Program-made: the position numbers and the translations under genes
The notes under the pieces: model-generated
What the model was told of the DNA's origin: nothing
The model's input: the letters and a program-made list of their open reading frames with translations, nothing else
Database searches by the model: none
Source of the DNA: Larix kaempferi
Taxonomy: Eukaryota; Streptophyta; Pinopsida; Pinales; Pinaceae
NCBI GenBank assembly: GCA_027924585.1
Contig: BSBM01002118.1
Span: forward strand, 248,001-312,000
DNA: 64,000 nt
Direction of reading: 5' to 3'
Shown here: piece after piece, positions 34,801-48,900 of the stretch
Layout: each line of letters begins with the position of its first letter
How positions within the stretch are numbered: the first letter of the stretch is position 1

Positions 34801-37800
34801 CAACTTCTCAGAATTCAAATTTGAGAATGGATTTGGATGTCCCGTTGGTAGATAAGTGTGCACGCCAACTTTCGTGACGTTCCGAGCTATTTTTCCACCC
34901 TTTAAGCCCAAGTCTATCGAAAATGCACGACCGAGTTTCAACTTTGACCAACTTCTCTGAATTAAAATTTGACAATAGTTTTGGATGTCCCATTGGTAGA
35001 CAAGCGTCCACACCAACTTTCGTGACGTTCCGAGCTATTTTCTCCCCATTTAAGCCCAAGTCTAGCGAAAACGACCAACTTCTCAGAATTGAAAATTGAG
35101 CATAGATTTGGATGTCCCGTTGGTAGACAAATGTGCACGCCAACTTTCGTGACGTTCCGAGCTATTTTCTTCCCCTTTAAGCCCAAATCTAGTGAGAACG
35201 CACGGTCAAGTTTCGAATTTGACCAACTTCTCGGAATTGAAAATTGAGCATAGATTTGGATGTCCCGTTGGTAGACAAATGCGCACACCAACTTTCATGA
35301 CGTTCCGAGATATTTTCTCACCCTTTACGCCTAAGTCTAGCGAAAATGCACGGTCGATTTTCAACTTTGACCAACTTCCCGGAATTTAAATTTGAGAATG
35401 GATTTGGATGTCACATTGGTAGACGAGCGTCCACGCCAGCTTTCGTGACGTTCCGAGCTATTTTCACACCCTTGAAGCCCAAGGCTAGCGAAAATGTACG
35501 GCCGAATTTCGAATTTGACCAACTTCTCTTAATTGAAGAATGGATTTGGATGTCACATTGGTAGACGAGCGTCCACACCAACTTTCATGACGTTCCGAGA
35601 TATTTTCTCACCCTTTACGCCTAAGTCTAGCGAAAATGCACGGTCGATTTTCAACTTTGACCAACTTCTCGGAATTTAAATTTGAGAATAGTTTTGGATG
35701 TCCCATTGGTAGACAAGCATCCACACCAACTTTCGTGACGTTCCAAGCTATTTTCTCCTCTACCGAAAACGTACGGTCGAGTTTCAACTTTCACCAACTT
35801 CTCGTAATTGAAGATTGAGCATAGTTTTGGATGTCCCATTTGTAGACATTTGCGCACAACAACTTTCGTGAGATTCCGAGCTAATTTCACACCCTTTAAG
35901 CCCAAGTCTAGCGAAAACGCACGGTCGATTTTCAACTTTGACGAACTTTTCAGAATATAAATTTGAGAATAGATTTGGATGTCACATTGGTAGACAAGCG
36001 TCCACACCAATTTTCGTGACGTTCCGAGCTATTTTCTCCCCCTTTAAGCCCAAGTCAAGCGAAAACGCACGGTCGAGTTTCGAATTTGACTAACTTCTCG
36101 GAATTGAAAATTGAGCATAGATTTGGATGTCCCGTTGGTAGATAAGTGCACACGCCAACTTTCGTGACGTTCCGAGCTATTTTCTTCCCCTTTAAGCCCA
36201 ACTCTAGAGAAAACGCACAATCGTGTTTCGGCTTTGACCTACTTCTCGGAAATGAAAATCGAGAATAGATTTGGATGTCCCATTTCTAGACATGCGTGCA
36301 CAGCAACTTTTGTGACGTTACGAGCTAATTTTACACCCTTTAAGCTCAAGTCTAGCGAAAACGCACGGTGGCGTTTCGGCTTTGACCAACTCCTTGGAAT
36401 TGAAATTTGAGAATAGATTTGGATGTCCCATTGGTAGACAAGTGCGCACGCCAAGTTTCGTGACGTTCCCAGCTATTTTATCGCCGTTTACGCCCAAGCC
36501 TAGCGAAAACGCACGGTTGAGTTTCGAATTTGACCAACTTCTCGGAATTAAAAATTGAGCATAGATTTGGATGTCCCGTTGGTAGACAAATGCGCACGCC
36601 AACTTTCGTCCCATTACGAGCTAATTTCACACCCTTTAAGCTCAAGTCGAGCGAAAACGCACGGTCGAGTTTTGAATTTGACCAACTTCTCAGAATTGAA
36701 AATTGAGCATAGATTTGGATGTCCCGTTGGTAGACAAATGCACACACCAACTTCCGTGACGTTCCGAGCTATTTTCTCACCCTTTAAGTCTAAGTCTAGT
36801 GAAAACGCACGGTCGAGTTTCGAATTTGACCAACTTCTCGGAATTGAAAATTGAGCATAGATTTGGATGTCCCGTTGGTAGACAAATGCGCACGCCAAGT
36901 TTCGTAACATTCCGAGCTATTTTCTCACCCGTTAAGCTCAAGTCTAGCGAAAATGCACGGTCGATTTTCAACTTTGACCTACTTCTCGGAATTGAAATAT
37001 GAGAATAGATTTGGATGTCACATTGGTAGACGATCGTCCACGCCAACTTTCGTGACGTTCCGAGCTATTTTCTCCCCCTTTAAGCCCAAGCGTAGCGAAA
37101 ACGTACGGTCGAGTTACGACTTTCACCAACTTCTCGAAATTGAAATATGAGAATAGATTTGGATGTCCCATTAGAAGACAAGCGTCCACACCAACTTTCA
37201 TGACGTTCCGAGCTATTTTCTCCCCCTTTAAGCCCAAGTCTAGCGAAAACGCACGATCCAATTTCAACTTTGACCAACTTCTCGGAATTGAAATTTGAGA
37301 ATAGTTTTGGATGTCCCATTGGTAGACAAGCGTCCACACAAACTTTCGTGACGTTTCAAGCTATTTTCTCCCCCTTTAAGCCCAATTCTAGCGAAAACGC
37401 ACGATCGAGTTTCAACTTTGACCAACTTCTCGGAATTGAAATTTGAGAATAGTTTTTGATGTCCCATTGGTAGACAATCGTCCACACCAACTTTCATGAC
37501 GTTCCGAGCTGTTTTCTCCCCCTTTAAGCCCAAGTCTAGCGAAAACGCACGGTCGAGTTTCGAATTTGACCAACTTCTCGGAATTAAAAATTGAGCATAG
37601 ATTTGGATGTACCGTTGGTAGACGTATGCGCACACCAACTTTCGTGACGTTCCGAGCTATTTTCTCACACTTTAAGCCTAAGTCTAGCGAAAACGCACGA
37701 TCGAGCTTCGAATTTGACCAACTTCTCGGAATTAAAAATTGAGCATAGATTTGGATGTCCCGTTGGTAGACAAATGTGCACACCAACTTTCGTGACGTTC

Positions 37801-38940
37801 CGAGCTATTTTCTCACCCTTTAAGCCTAAGTCTAGCGAAAACTCACGGTCGAGTTTCAACTTTGACCAACTTCTCAGAATATAAATTTGAGAATAGATTT
37901 GGATGTCACATTGGTAGACGAGCGTCCACGCCAACTTTCATGACGTTCCGAGCTATTTTCACACCCTTTAAGCCCAAGTCTAGCGAAAACGCACGATCGA
38001 GTTTCAACTTTGACCAACTTCTCAGAATTGAAATTTGAGAATAGTTTTGGATGTCCCATTGGTAGACAAGCGTCCACACCAACTTTCGTGACGATCCGAG
38101 CTGTTTTCTCCCCCTTTAAGCCCAAGTCTAGCAAAAACGCACAGTCGAGTTTCGAATTGGACCAACTTCTCGGAATTAAAAATTGAGGATAGATTTGGAT
38201 GTCTCGTTGGTAGACAAATGCGCACGCCAACTTTCGTCACATTACTAGCTAATTTCACACCCTTTAAGCTCAAGTCGAGCGAAAACGCACGGTCGAGTTT
38301 CAAATTTGACCAACTTCTCGGAATTGAAAATTGAGCATAGATTTGGATGTCCCGTTGGTAGACAAATGCGCACACCAACTTTCGTGACGTTCTGAGCTAT
38401 TTTCTCACCCTTTAAGCCTAATTCTAGCGAAAACGAATGGTCGAGTTTCGAATTTGACCAACTTCTCGGAATTAAAAATTGAGCATAGATTTGGATGTCC
38501 CGTTGGTAGACAAATGCGCACGCCAACTTTCGTCACATTACGAGCTAATTTCACACCCTTTAAGCTCAAGTCGAGCGAAAACGCACGGTCGAGTTTCGAA
38601 TTTGACCAACTTCTCGAAATTGAAAATTGAGCATAGATTTGGATGTCCTATTGGTAGACAAATGCGCACACCAACTTTCGTGACGTTCCGAGCTATTTTC
38701 TCGCCCTTTAAGCCTAAGTCTAGCGAAAACACACGGTCAAGTTTCGAATTTGACCAACTTCTCGGAATTGAAATATGAGAATAGATTTGGATGTCCCGTT
38801 GGTAGACAAATGCGCACGCCAACTTTCGTGACATTCCCAGCTATTTTCTCACCCTTTAAGCCCATGTCTAGCGAAAATGCACGGTCGATTTTCAACTTTG
38901 ACCAACTTCTCGGAATATAAATTTGAGAATAGATTTGGAT
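33320..38940 (+). repeat. Segmental copy A of a ~5.6-kb block
   Basis: Matches 55110-60885 at offsets of 21791-21792 up to about 37.64 kb, then 21940 (one extra monomer in copy B). Shared private variants include GACGATCGTCCACGCC (37032 and 58823), GATGTACCGTTGG and the form GCAAAAACGCACAG. The pair is therefore closer to each other than to neighbouring HORs. Confidence 0.82.
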
Positions 38941-40358
38941 GTCACATTGGTAGACGAGCGTCCACGCGAACTTTCGTGACGTTCCGAGCTATTTTCTCCC
39001 CCTTTAAGCCCAAGTGTAGCGAAAACGTACGGTCGAGTTACGACTTTCACCAACTTCTCGGAATTGAAAATTGAGCATAAATTTGGATGTCCCATTTGTA
39101 GACATTCGCGCACAACTACTTTCGTCACATTACGAGCTAATGTAACACCCTTTAAGCTCAAGTCTAGCGAAAACGCATGGTGGCATTTCCACTTTGACCA
39201 ACTTCTCGGAATTGAAATAAGAGAATAGATTTGGATGTCCCGTTGGTAGAAAAGTACACACGCCAACTTTCGTGACGTTCGGAGCTATTTTCCCACCCTT
39301 TAAGCCCACGTCTAGCGAAAATGCACGATCGAGTTTCGACTTTGACCAACTTCTCTGAATTGAAATTTGACAATAGTTTTGGATGTCGCATTGGTAGACG
39401 AGCGTCCACGCCAACTTTCGTGACGTTCCGAGCTATTTTCTCACCCTTTAAGCCCAAGTCTAGCGAAAACGCACGATCGAGTTTCAACTTTGATTAACTT
39501 CTCTTAATTGAAATTTGAGAATAGTTTTGGATGTCCCACTGGTAGACAAGCGTCCACACCAACTTTCGTGACATTCCGAGCTATTTTCTCCCCCTTTAAG
39601 CCCAAGCCTAGCGAAAACGCACGGTCGAGTTTCGAATTTGACCAACTTCTCGGAATTGAAAATTGAGCATAGATTTGGATGTCTCGTTGGTAGACAAATG
39701 CGCACGCCAACTTTCCTGACGTTCCGAGCTGTTTTCTCACCCTTTAAGCCTAAGTCTAGCGAAAACGCAAGGTCGAGTTTCGAATTTGACCAACTTCTCG
39801 GAATTGAAAATTGAGCATAGATTTGGATGTCCCGTTGGTAGACAAATGCGCACGCCAACTTTCATGACGTTCCGAGCTATTTTTCCACCCTTTAAGCCCA
39901 AGTCTATCGAAAATGCACGACCGAGTTTCAACTTTGACCAACTTCTCTGAATTAAAATTTGACAATAGTTTTGGATGTCCCATTGGTAGACAAGCATCCA
40001 CACCAACTTTCGTGACGTTCCGAGCTATTTTCTCCCCATTTAAGCCCAAGTCTAGCGAAAACGACCAACTTCTCAGAATTGAAAATTGAGCATAGATTTG
40101 GATGTCCCGTTGGTAGACAAATGTGCACGCCAAGTTTCGTGACGTTCCGAGCTATTTTCTTCCCCTTTAAGCCCAAATCTAGTGAGAACGCACGGTCAAG
40201 TTTCGAATTTGACCAACTTCTCGGAATTGAAAATTGAGCATAGATTTGGATGTCCCGTTGGTAGACAAATGCGCACACCAACTTTCATGACGTTCCGAGA
40301 TATTTTCTCACCCTTTAAGTCTAAGTCTAGTGAAAACGCACGGTCGAGTTTCGAATTT
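38941..40358 (+). repeat. Mosaic of three HOR blocks
   Basis: Three abrupt switches of monomer series occur within 1.4 kb: at about 39.68 kb (to the GTCTCGTTGG...CTTTCCTGACG monomer), about 39.86 kb (to GAGCTATTTTTCCACCC) and about 40.31 kb (GATATTTTCTCACCCTTT joined to AAGTCTAAGTCTAGTG). Each joins monomers that are 0.4-1.5 kb apart in the longer HOR, so each looks like an internal deletion. Confidence 0.7.
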
Positions 40359-43300
40359 GACCAACTTCTCGGAATTGAAAATTGAGCATAGATTTGGATG
40401 TCCCGTTGGTAGACAAATGCGCACGCCAAGTTTCGTAACATTCCGAGCTATTTTCTCACCCGTTAAGCTCAAGTCTAGCGAAAATGCACGGTCGATTTTC
40501 AACTTTGACCTACTTCTCGGAATTGAAATATGAGAATAGATTTGGATGTCACATTGGTAGACGAGCGTCCACGCCAAGTTTCGTGACGTTCCGAGCTATT
40601 TTCTCCCCCTTTAAGCCCAAGCGTAGCGAAAACGTACGGTCGAGTTACGACTTTCACCAACTTCTCGAAATTGAAATATGAGAATAGATTTGGATGTCCC
40701 ATTAGAAGACAAGCGTCCACACAAGCGTTCCGAGCTATTTTCTCCCCCTTTAAGCCCAAGTCTAGCGAAAACGCACGATCCAATTTCAACTTTGACCAAC
40801 TTCTCGGAATTGAAATTTGAGAATAGTTTTGGATGTCCCATTGGTAGACAAGCGTCCACACAAACTTTCGTGACGTTTCAAGCTATTTTCTCCCCCTTTA
40901 AGCCCAATTCTAGCGAAAACGCACGATCGAGTTTCAACTTTGACCAACTTCTCGGAATTGAAATTTGAGAATAGTTTTTGATGTCCCATTGGTAGACAAG
41001 CGTCCACACCAACTTTCATGACGTTCCGAGCTGTTTTCTCCCCCTTTAAGCCCAAGTCTAGCGAAAACGCACGGTCGAGTTCCGAATTTGACCAACTTCT
41101 CGAAATTAAAAATTGAGCATAGATTTGGATGTCCCGTTGGTAGACGTATGCGCACACCAACTTTCGTGACGTTCCGAGCTATTTTCTCCCCCTTAAAGGC
41201 CAAGTCTAGCGAAAACGCACGGTCGAGTTTCAAATTCGACCAACTTCTCGGAATTGAAAATTGAGCATAGATTTCGATGTCCCGTTGGTAGACAAATGCG
41301 CACGCAAACTTTCCTGACGTTCCGAGCTATTTTCTCACACTTTAAGCCTAAGTCTAGCGAAAACGCACGGTCGAGCTTCGAATTTGACCAACTTCTCGGA
41401 ATTAAAAATTGAGCATAGATTTGGATGTCCCGTTGGTAGACAAATGCGCACACCAACTTTCGTGATGTTCCGAGCTATTTTCTCACCCTTTAAGCCTAAG
41501 TCTAGCGAAAACTCACGGTCGAGTTTCAACTTTGACCAACTTCTCAGAATATAAATTTGAGAATAGATTTGGATGTCACATTGGTAGACGAGCGTCCACG
41601 CCAACTTTCATGACGTTCCGAGCTATTTTCACACCCTTTAAGCCCAATTCTAGCGAAAACGCACGATCGAGTTTCAACTTTGACCAACTTCTCAGAATTG
41701 AAATTTGAGAATAGTTTTGGATGTCCCATTGGTAGACAAGCGTCCACACCAACTTTCGTGACGATCCGAGCTGTTTTCTCCCCCTTTAAGCCCAAGTCTA
41801 GCGAAAACGCACAGTCGAGTTTCGAATTGGACCAACTTCTCGGAATTAAAAATTGAGGATAGATTTGGATGTCTCGTTGGTAGACAAATGCGCACGCCAA
41901 CTTTCGTCACATTACTAGCTAATTTCACACCCTTTAAGCTCAAGTCGAGCGAAAACGCGACGGTCGAGTTTCAAATTTGACCAACTTCTCGGAATTGAAA
42001 ATTGAGCATAGATTTGGATGTCCCGTTGGTAGACAAATGCGCACACCAACTTTCGTGACGTTCCGAGCTATTTTCTCACCCTTTAAGCCTAATTCTAGCG
42101 AAAACGAATGGTCGAGTTTCGAATTTGACCAACTTCTCGGAATTAAAAATTGAGCATAGATTTGGATGTCCCGTTGGTAGACAAATGCGCACGCCAACTT
42201 TCGTCACATTACGAGCTAATTTCACACCCTTTAAGCTCAAGTCGAGCGAAAACGCACGGTCGAGTTTCGAATTTGACCAACTTCTCGGAATTGAAAATTG
42301 AGCATAGATTTGGATGTCCTATTGGTAGACAAATGCGCACACCAACTTTCGTGACGTTCCGAGCTATTTTCTCGCCCTTTAAGCCTAAGTCTAGCGAAAA
42401 CACACGGTCAAGTTTCGAATTTGACCAACTTCTCGGAATTGAAATATGAGAATAGATTTGGATGTCCCGTTGGTAGACAAATGCGCACGCCAACTTTCGT
42501 GACATTCCCAGCTATTTTCTCACCCTTTAAGCCCATGTCTAGCGAAAATGCACGGTCGATTTTCAACTTTGACCAACTTCTCAGAATATAAATTTGAGAA
42601 TAGATTTGGATGTCACATTGGTAGACGAGCGTCCACGCCAACTTTCGTGACGTTCCGAGCTATTTTCTCCCCCTTTAAGCCCAAGTGTAGCGAAAACGTA
42701 CGGTCGAGTTACGACTTTCACCAACTTCTCGGAATTGAAAATTGAGCATAAATTTGGATGTCCCATTTGTAGACATTCGCGCACAACTACTTTCGTCACA
42801 TTACGAGCTAATGTAACACCCTTTAAGCTCAAGTCTAGCGAAAACGCATGGTGGCATTTCCACTTTGACCAACTTCTCGGAATTGAAATAAGAGAATAGA
42901 TTTGGATGTCCCGTTGGTAGACAAGTACACACGCCAACTTTCGTGACGTTCGGAGCTATTTTCCCACCCTTTAAGCCCACGTCTAGCGAAAATGCACGAT
43001 CGAGTTTCGACTTTGACCAACTTCTCTGAATTGAAATTTGACAATAGTTTTGGATGTCGCATTGGTAGACGAGCGTCCACGCCAACTTTCGTGACGTTCC
43101 GAGCTATTTTCTCACCCTTTAAGCCCAAGTCTAGCGAAAACGCACGATCGAGTTTCAACTTTGATTAACTTCTCTTAATTGAAATTTGAGAATAGTTTTA
43201 GTTGTCCCACTGGTAGACAAGCGTCCACACCAACTTTCGTGACATTCCGAGCTATTTTCTCCCCCTTTAAGCCCAAGCCTAGCGAAAACGCACGGTCGAG

Positions 43301-45953
43301 TTTCGAATTTGACCAACTTCTCGGAATTGAAAATTGAGCATAGATTTGGATGTCCCATTGGTAGACAAATGCGCACGCAAACTTTCGTGATGTTCCGAGC
43401 TATTTTCTCACTTCTTAAGCCTAAGTCTAGCGAAAACGCACGGTCGAGTTTCGAATTTGACCAACTTCTCGGAATTAAAAATTGAGCATAGATTTGGATG
43501 TCCCGTTGGTAGACAAATGCGCACGCCAACTTTCGTGACGTTCCGAGCTATTTTCACACCCTTTAAGCCCAGGTCTAGCGAAAACGCACGATCGAGTTTC
43601 AACTTTGACCAACTTCTCGGAATTGAAATTTGAGAATAGTTTTGAATGTCCCATTGGTAGACAAGCGTCCACACCAACTTTCGTGACGTTCCGAGCTATT
43701 TTCTCCCCCTTTAAGCCTAAGTCTAGCGAAAACACACCGTCGAGTTTCGGATTTGACCAACTTCTCGGAATTGAAAATTGAGCATAGATTTGGATGTCCC
43801 GTTGGTAGACAAATGCGCACGCCAACTTTCGTGACGTTCCAAGCAATTTTCTCACCCTTTAAGCCTAAGTCTAGCGAAAATGCACGGTCGATTTTCAACT
43901 TTGACCAACTTCTTGGAATTTAAATTTACGAATAGATTTCGATGTCACATTGGTAGACGAACGTCCATGCCAACTTTCGTGGCGTTCCGAGCTATTTTCT
44001 CACCCTTTAAGCCTAAGTCTAGCGAAAATGCACGGTCGATTTTTAACTTTGACTAGCTTCTCGGAATTTAAATTTGAGAATGGATTTGGATGTCACATTG
44101 GTAGACGAGCGTCCACACCAACTTTCGTGACGTTCCAAGCTATTTTCACACCCTTTAAGCCCAAGTCTAGCGAAAAAGCACGATCGAGTTTCAACTTTGA
44201 CCAACTTCTCGGAATTGAAATTTGAGAATAGTTTTTGATGTCCCATTGGTAGACAAGCGTCCACACCAACTTTCATGACGTTCCGAGCTGTTTTCTCCCC
44301 CTTTAAGCCCAAGTCTAGCGAAAACGCACGGTCGAGTTTCGAATTTGACCAACTTCTCGGAATTAAAAATTGAGCATAGATTTGGATGTCCCGTTGGTAG
44401 ACAAATGCGCACGCCAACTTTCGTGACATTCCGAGCTATTTTCTCCCCCTTTAAGCCCAAGTCTAGCGAAAATGCACGGTCGATTTTCAACTTTGACCAA
44501 CTTCTCGGAATTTAAATTTGAGAATGGATTTGGATGTCACATTGGTAGACGAGCGTCCACGCCAGCTTTCGTGACGTTCCGAGCTATTTTCACACCCTTT
44601 AAGCCCAAGGCTAGCGAAAATGTACGGCCGAATTTCGAATTTGACCAACTTCTCTTAATTGAAGAATGGATTTGGATGTCACATTGGTAGACGAGCGTCC
44701 ACACCAACTTTCATGACGTTCCGAGATATTTTCTCACCCTTTACGCCTAAGTCTAGCGAAAATGCACGGTCGATTTTCAACTTTGACCAACTTCTCGGAA
44801 TTTAAATTTGAGAATAGTTTTGGATGTCCCATTGGTAGACAAGCATCCACACCAACTTTCGTGACGTTCCAAGCTATTTTCTCCTCTACCGAAAACGTAC
44901 GGTCGAGTTTCAACTTTCACCAACTTCTCGTAATTGAAGATTGAGCATAGTTTTGGATGTCCCATTTGTAGACATTTGCGCACAACAACTTTCGTGAGAT
45001 TCCGAGCTAATTTCACACCCTTTAAGCCCAAGTCTAGCGAAAACGCACGGTCGATTTTCAACTTTGACGAACTTTTCAGAATATAAATTTGAGAATAGAT
45101 TTGGATGTCACATTGGTAGACAAGCGTCCACACCAATTTTCGTGACGTTCCGAGCTATTTTCTCCCCCTTTAAGCCCAAGTCAAGCGAAAACGCACGGTC
45201 GAGTTTCGAATTTGACTAACTTCTCGGAATTGAAAATTGAGCATAGATTTGGATGTCCCGTTGGTAGATAAGTGCACACGCCAACTTTCGTGACGTTCCG
45301 AGCTATTTTCTTCCCCTTTAAGCCCAACTCTAGAGAAAACGCACAATCGTGTTTCGGCTTTGACCTACTTCTCGGAAATGAAAATCGAGAATAGATTTGG
45401 ATGTCCCATTTCTAGACATGCGTGCACAGCAACTTTTGTGACGTTACGAGCTAATTTTACACCCTTTAAGCTCAAGTCTAGCGAAAACGCACGGTGGCAT
45501 TTCGGCTTTGACCAACTCCTTGGAATTGAAATTTGAGAATAGATTTGGATGTCCCATTGGTAGACAAGTGCGCACGCCAAGTTTCGTGACGTTCCCAGCT
45601 ATTTTATCGCCCTTTAAGCCCAAGCCTAGCGAAAACGCACGGTTGAGTTTCGAATTTGACCAACTTGTCGGAATTAAAAATTGAGCATAGATTTGGATGT
45701 CCCGTTGGTAGACAAATGCACACGCCAACTTTCGTCCCATTACGAGCTAATTTCACACCCTTTAAGCTCAAGTCGAGCGAAAACGCACGGTCGAGTTTCG
45801 AATTTGACCAACTTCTCAGAATTGAAAATTGAGCATAGATTTGGATGTCCCGTTGGTAGACAAATGCACACACCAACTTCCGTGACGTTCCGAGCTATTT
45901 TCTCACCCTTTAAGTCTAAGTCTAGTGAAAACGCACGGTCGAGTTTCGAATTT
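40359..45953 (+). repeat. 38-monomer HOR, copy 1 (5595 bp)
   Basis: Matches 45954-51556. The 8-bp shortfall is explained by a 9-bp deletion near 40727 (CACACAAGCGTTCCGAG) and one inserted G at 41959. It contains the 142+133-bp short monomer pair and the GAATTGGACC marker but lacks the 127-bp monomer. Confidence 0.88.
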
Positions 45954-48900
45954 GACCAACTTCTCGGAATTGAAAATTGAGCATAGATTTGGATGTCCCG
46001 TTGGTAGACAAATGCGCACGCCAAGTTTCGTAACATTCCGAGCTATTTTCTCACCCGTTAAGCTCAAGTCTAGCGAAAATGCACGGTCGATTTTCAACTT
46101 TGACCTACTTCTCGGAATTGAAATATGAGAATAGATTTGGATGTCACATTGGTAGACGAGCGTCCATGCCAACTTTCGTGACGTTCCGAGCTATTTTCTC
46201 CCCCTTTAAGCCCAAGCGTAGCGAAAACGTACGGTCGAGTTACGACTTTCACCAACTTCTCGAAATTGAAATATGAGAATAGATTTGGATGTCCCATTAG
46301 AAGACAAGCGTCCACACCAACTTTCATGACGTTCCGAGCTATTTTCTCTCCCTTTAAGCCCAAGTATAGCGAAAACGCACGATCCAATTTCAACTTTGAC
46401 CAACTTCTCGGAATTGAAATTTGAGAATAGTTTTGGATGTCCCATTGGTAGACAAGCGTCCACACAAACTTTCGTGACGTTTCAAGCTATTTTCTCCCCC
46501 TTTAAGCCCAATTCTAGCGAAAACGCACGATCGAGTTTCAACTTTGACCAACTTCTCGGAATTGAAATTTGAGAATAGTTTTTGATGTCCCATTGGTAGA
46601 CAAGCGTCCACACCAACTTTCATGATGTTCCGAGCTGTTTTCTCCCCCTTTAAGCCCAAGTCTAGCGAAAACGCACGGTCGAGTTTCAAATTTGACCAAC
46701 TTCTCGGAATTAAAAATTGAGCATAGATTTGGATGTCCCGTTGGTAGACGTATGCGCACACCAACTTTCGTGACGTTCCGAGCTATTTTCTCCCCCTTAA
46801 AGGCCAAGTCTAGCGAAAACGCACGGTCGAGTTTAAAATTCGACCAACTTCTCGGAATTGAAAATTGAGCATAGATTTCGATGTCCCGTTGGTAGACAAA
46901 TGCGCACGCAAACTTTCCTGACGTTCCGAGCTATTTTCTCACACTTTAAGCCTAAGTCTAGCGAAAACGCACGGTCGAGCTTCGAATTTGACCAACTTCT
47001 CGGAATTAAAAATTGAGCATAGATTTGGATGTCCCGTTGGTAGACAAATGCGCACACCAACTTTCGTGACGTTCCGAGCTATTTTCTCACCCTTTAAGCC
47101 TAAGTCTAGCGAAAACTCACGGTCGAGTTTCAACTTTGACCAACTTCTCAGAATATAAATTTGAGAATAGATTTGGATGTCACATTGGTAGACGAGCGTC
47201 CACGCCAACTTTCATGACGTTCCGAGCTATTTTCACACCCTTTAAACCCAAGTCTAGCGAAAACGCACGATCGAGTTTCAACTTTGACCAACTTCTCAGA
47301 ATTTAAATTTGAGAATAGTTTTGGATGTCCCATTGGTAGACAAGCGTCCACACCAACTTTCGTGACGATCCGAGCTGTTTTCTCCCCCTTTAAGCCCAAG
47401 TCTAGCGAAAACGCACAGTCGAGTTTCGAATTGGACCAACTTCTCGGAATTAAAAATTGAGGATAGATTTGGATGTCTCGTTGGTAGACAAATGCGCACG
47501 CCAACTTTCGTCACATTACTAGCTAATTTCACACCCTTTAAGCTCAAGTCGAGCGAAAACGCACGGTCGAGTTTCAAATTTGACCAACTTCTCGGAATTG
47601 AAAATTGAGCATAGATTTGGATGTCCCGTTGGTAGACAAATGCGCACACCAACTTTCATGACGTTCCGAGCTATTTTCTCACCCTTTAAGCCTAATTCTA
47701 GCGAAAACGAATGGTCGAGTTTCGAATTTGACCAACTTCTCGGAATTAAAAATTGAGCATAGATTTGGATGTCCCGTTGGTAGACAAATGCGCATGCCAA
47801 CTTTCGTCACATTACGAGCTAATTTCACACCCTTTAAGCTCAAGTCGAGCGAAAACGCACGGTCGAGTTTCGAATTTGACCAACTTCTCGGAATTGAAAA
47901 TTGAGCATAGATTTGGATGTCCTATTGGTAGACAAATGCGCACACCAACTTTCGTGACGTTCCGAGCTATTTTCTCGCCCTTTAAGCCTAAGTCTAGCGA
48001 AAACACACGGTCAAGTTTCGAATTTGACCAACTTCTCGGAATTGAAATATGAGAATAGATTTGGATGTCCCGTTGGTAGACAAATGCGCACGCCAACTTT
48101 CGTGACATTCCCAGCTATTTTCTCACCCTTTAAGCCCATGTCTAGCGAAAATGCACGGTCGATTTTCAACTTTGACCAACTTCTCGGAATATAAATTTGA
48201 GAATAGATTTGGATGTCACATTGGTAGACGAGCGTCCACGCCAACTTTCGTGACGTTCCGAGCTATTTTCTCCCCCTTTAAGCCCAAGTGTAGCGAAAAC
48301 GTACGGTCGAGTTACGACTTTCACCAACTTCTCGGAATTGAAAATTGAGCATAAATTTGGATGTCCCATTTGTAGACATTCGCGCACAACTACTTTCGTC
48401 ACATTACGAGCTAATGTAACACCCTTTAAGCTCAAGTCTAGCGAAAACGCATGGTGGCATTTCCACTTTGACCAACTTCTCGGAATTGAAATAAGAGAAT
48501 AGATTTGGATGTCCCGTTGGTAGACAAGTACACACGCCAACTTTCGTGACGTTCGGAGCTATTTTCCCACCCTTTAAGCCCACGTCTAGCGAAAATGCAC
48601 GATCGAGTTTCGACTTTGACCAACTTCTCTGAATTGAAATTTGACAATAGTTTTGGATGTCGCATTGGTAGACGAGCGTCCACGCCAATTTTCGTGACGT
48701 TCCGAGCTATTTTCTCACCCTTTAAGCCCAAGTCTAGCGAAAACGCACGATCGAGTTTCAACTTTGATTAACTTCTCTTAATTGAAATTTGAGAATAGTT
48801 TTGGATGTCCCACTGGTAGACAAGCGTCCACACCAACTTTCGTGACATTCCGAGCTATTTACTCCCCCTTTAAGCCCAAGCCTAGCGAAAACGCACGGTC

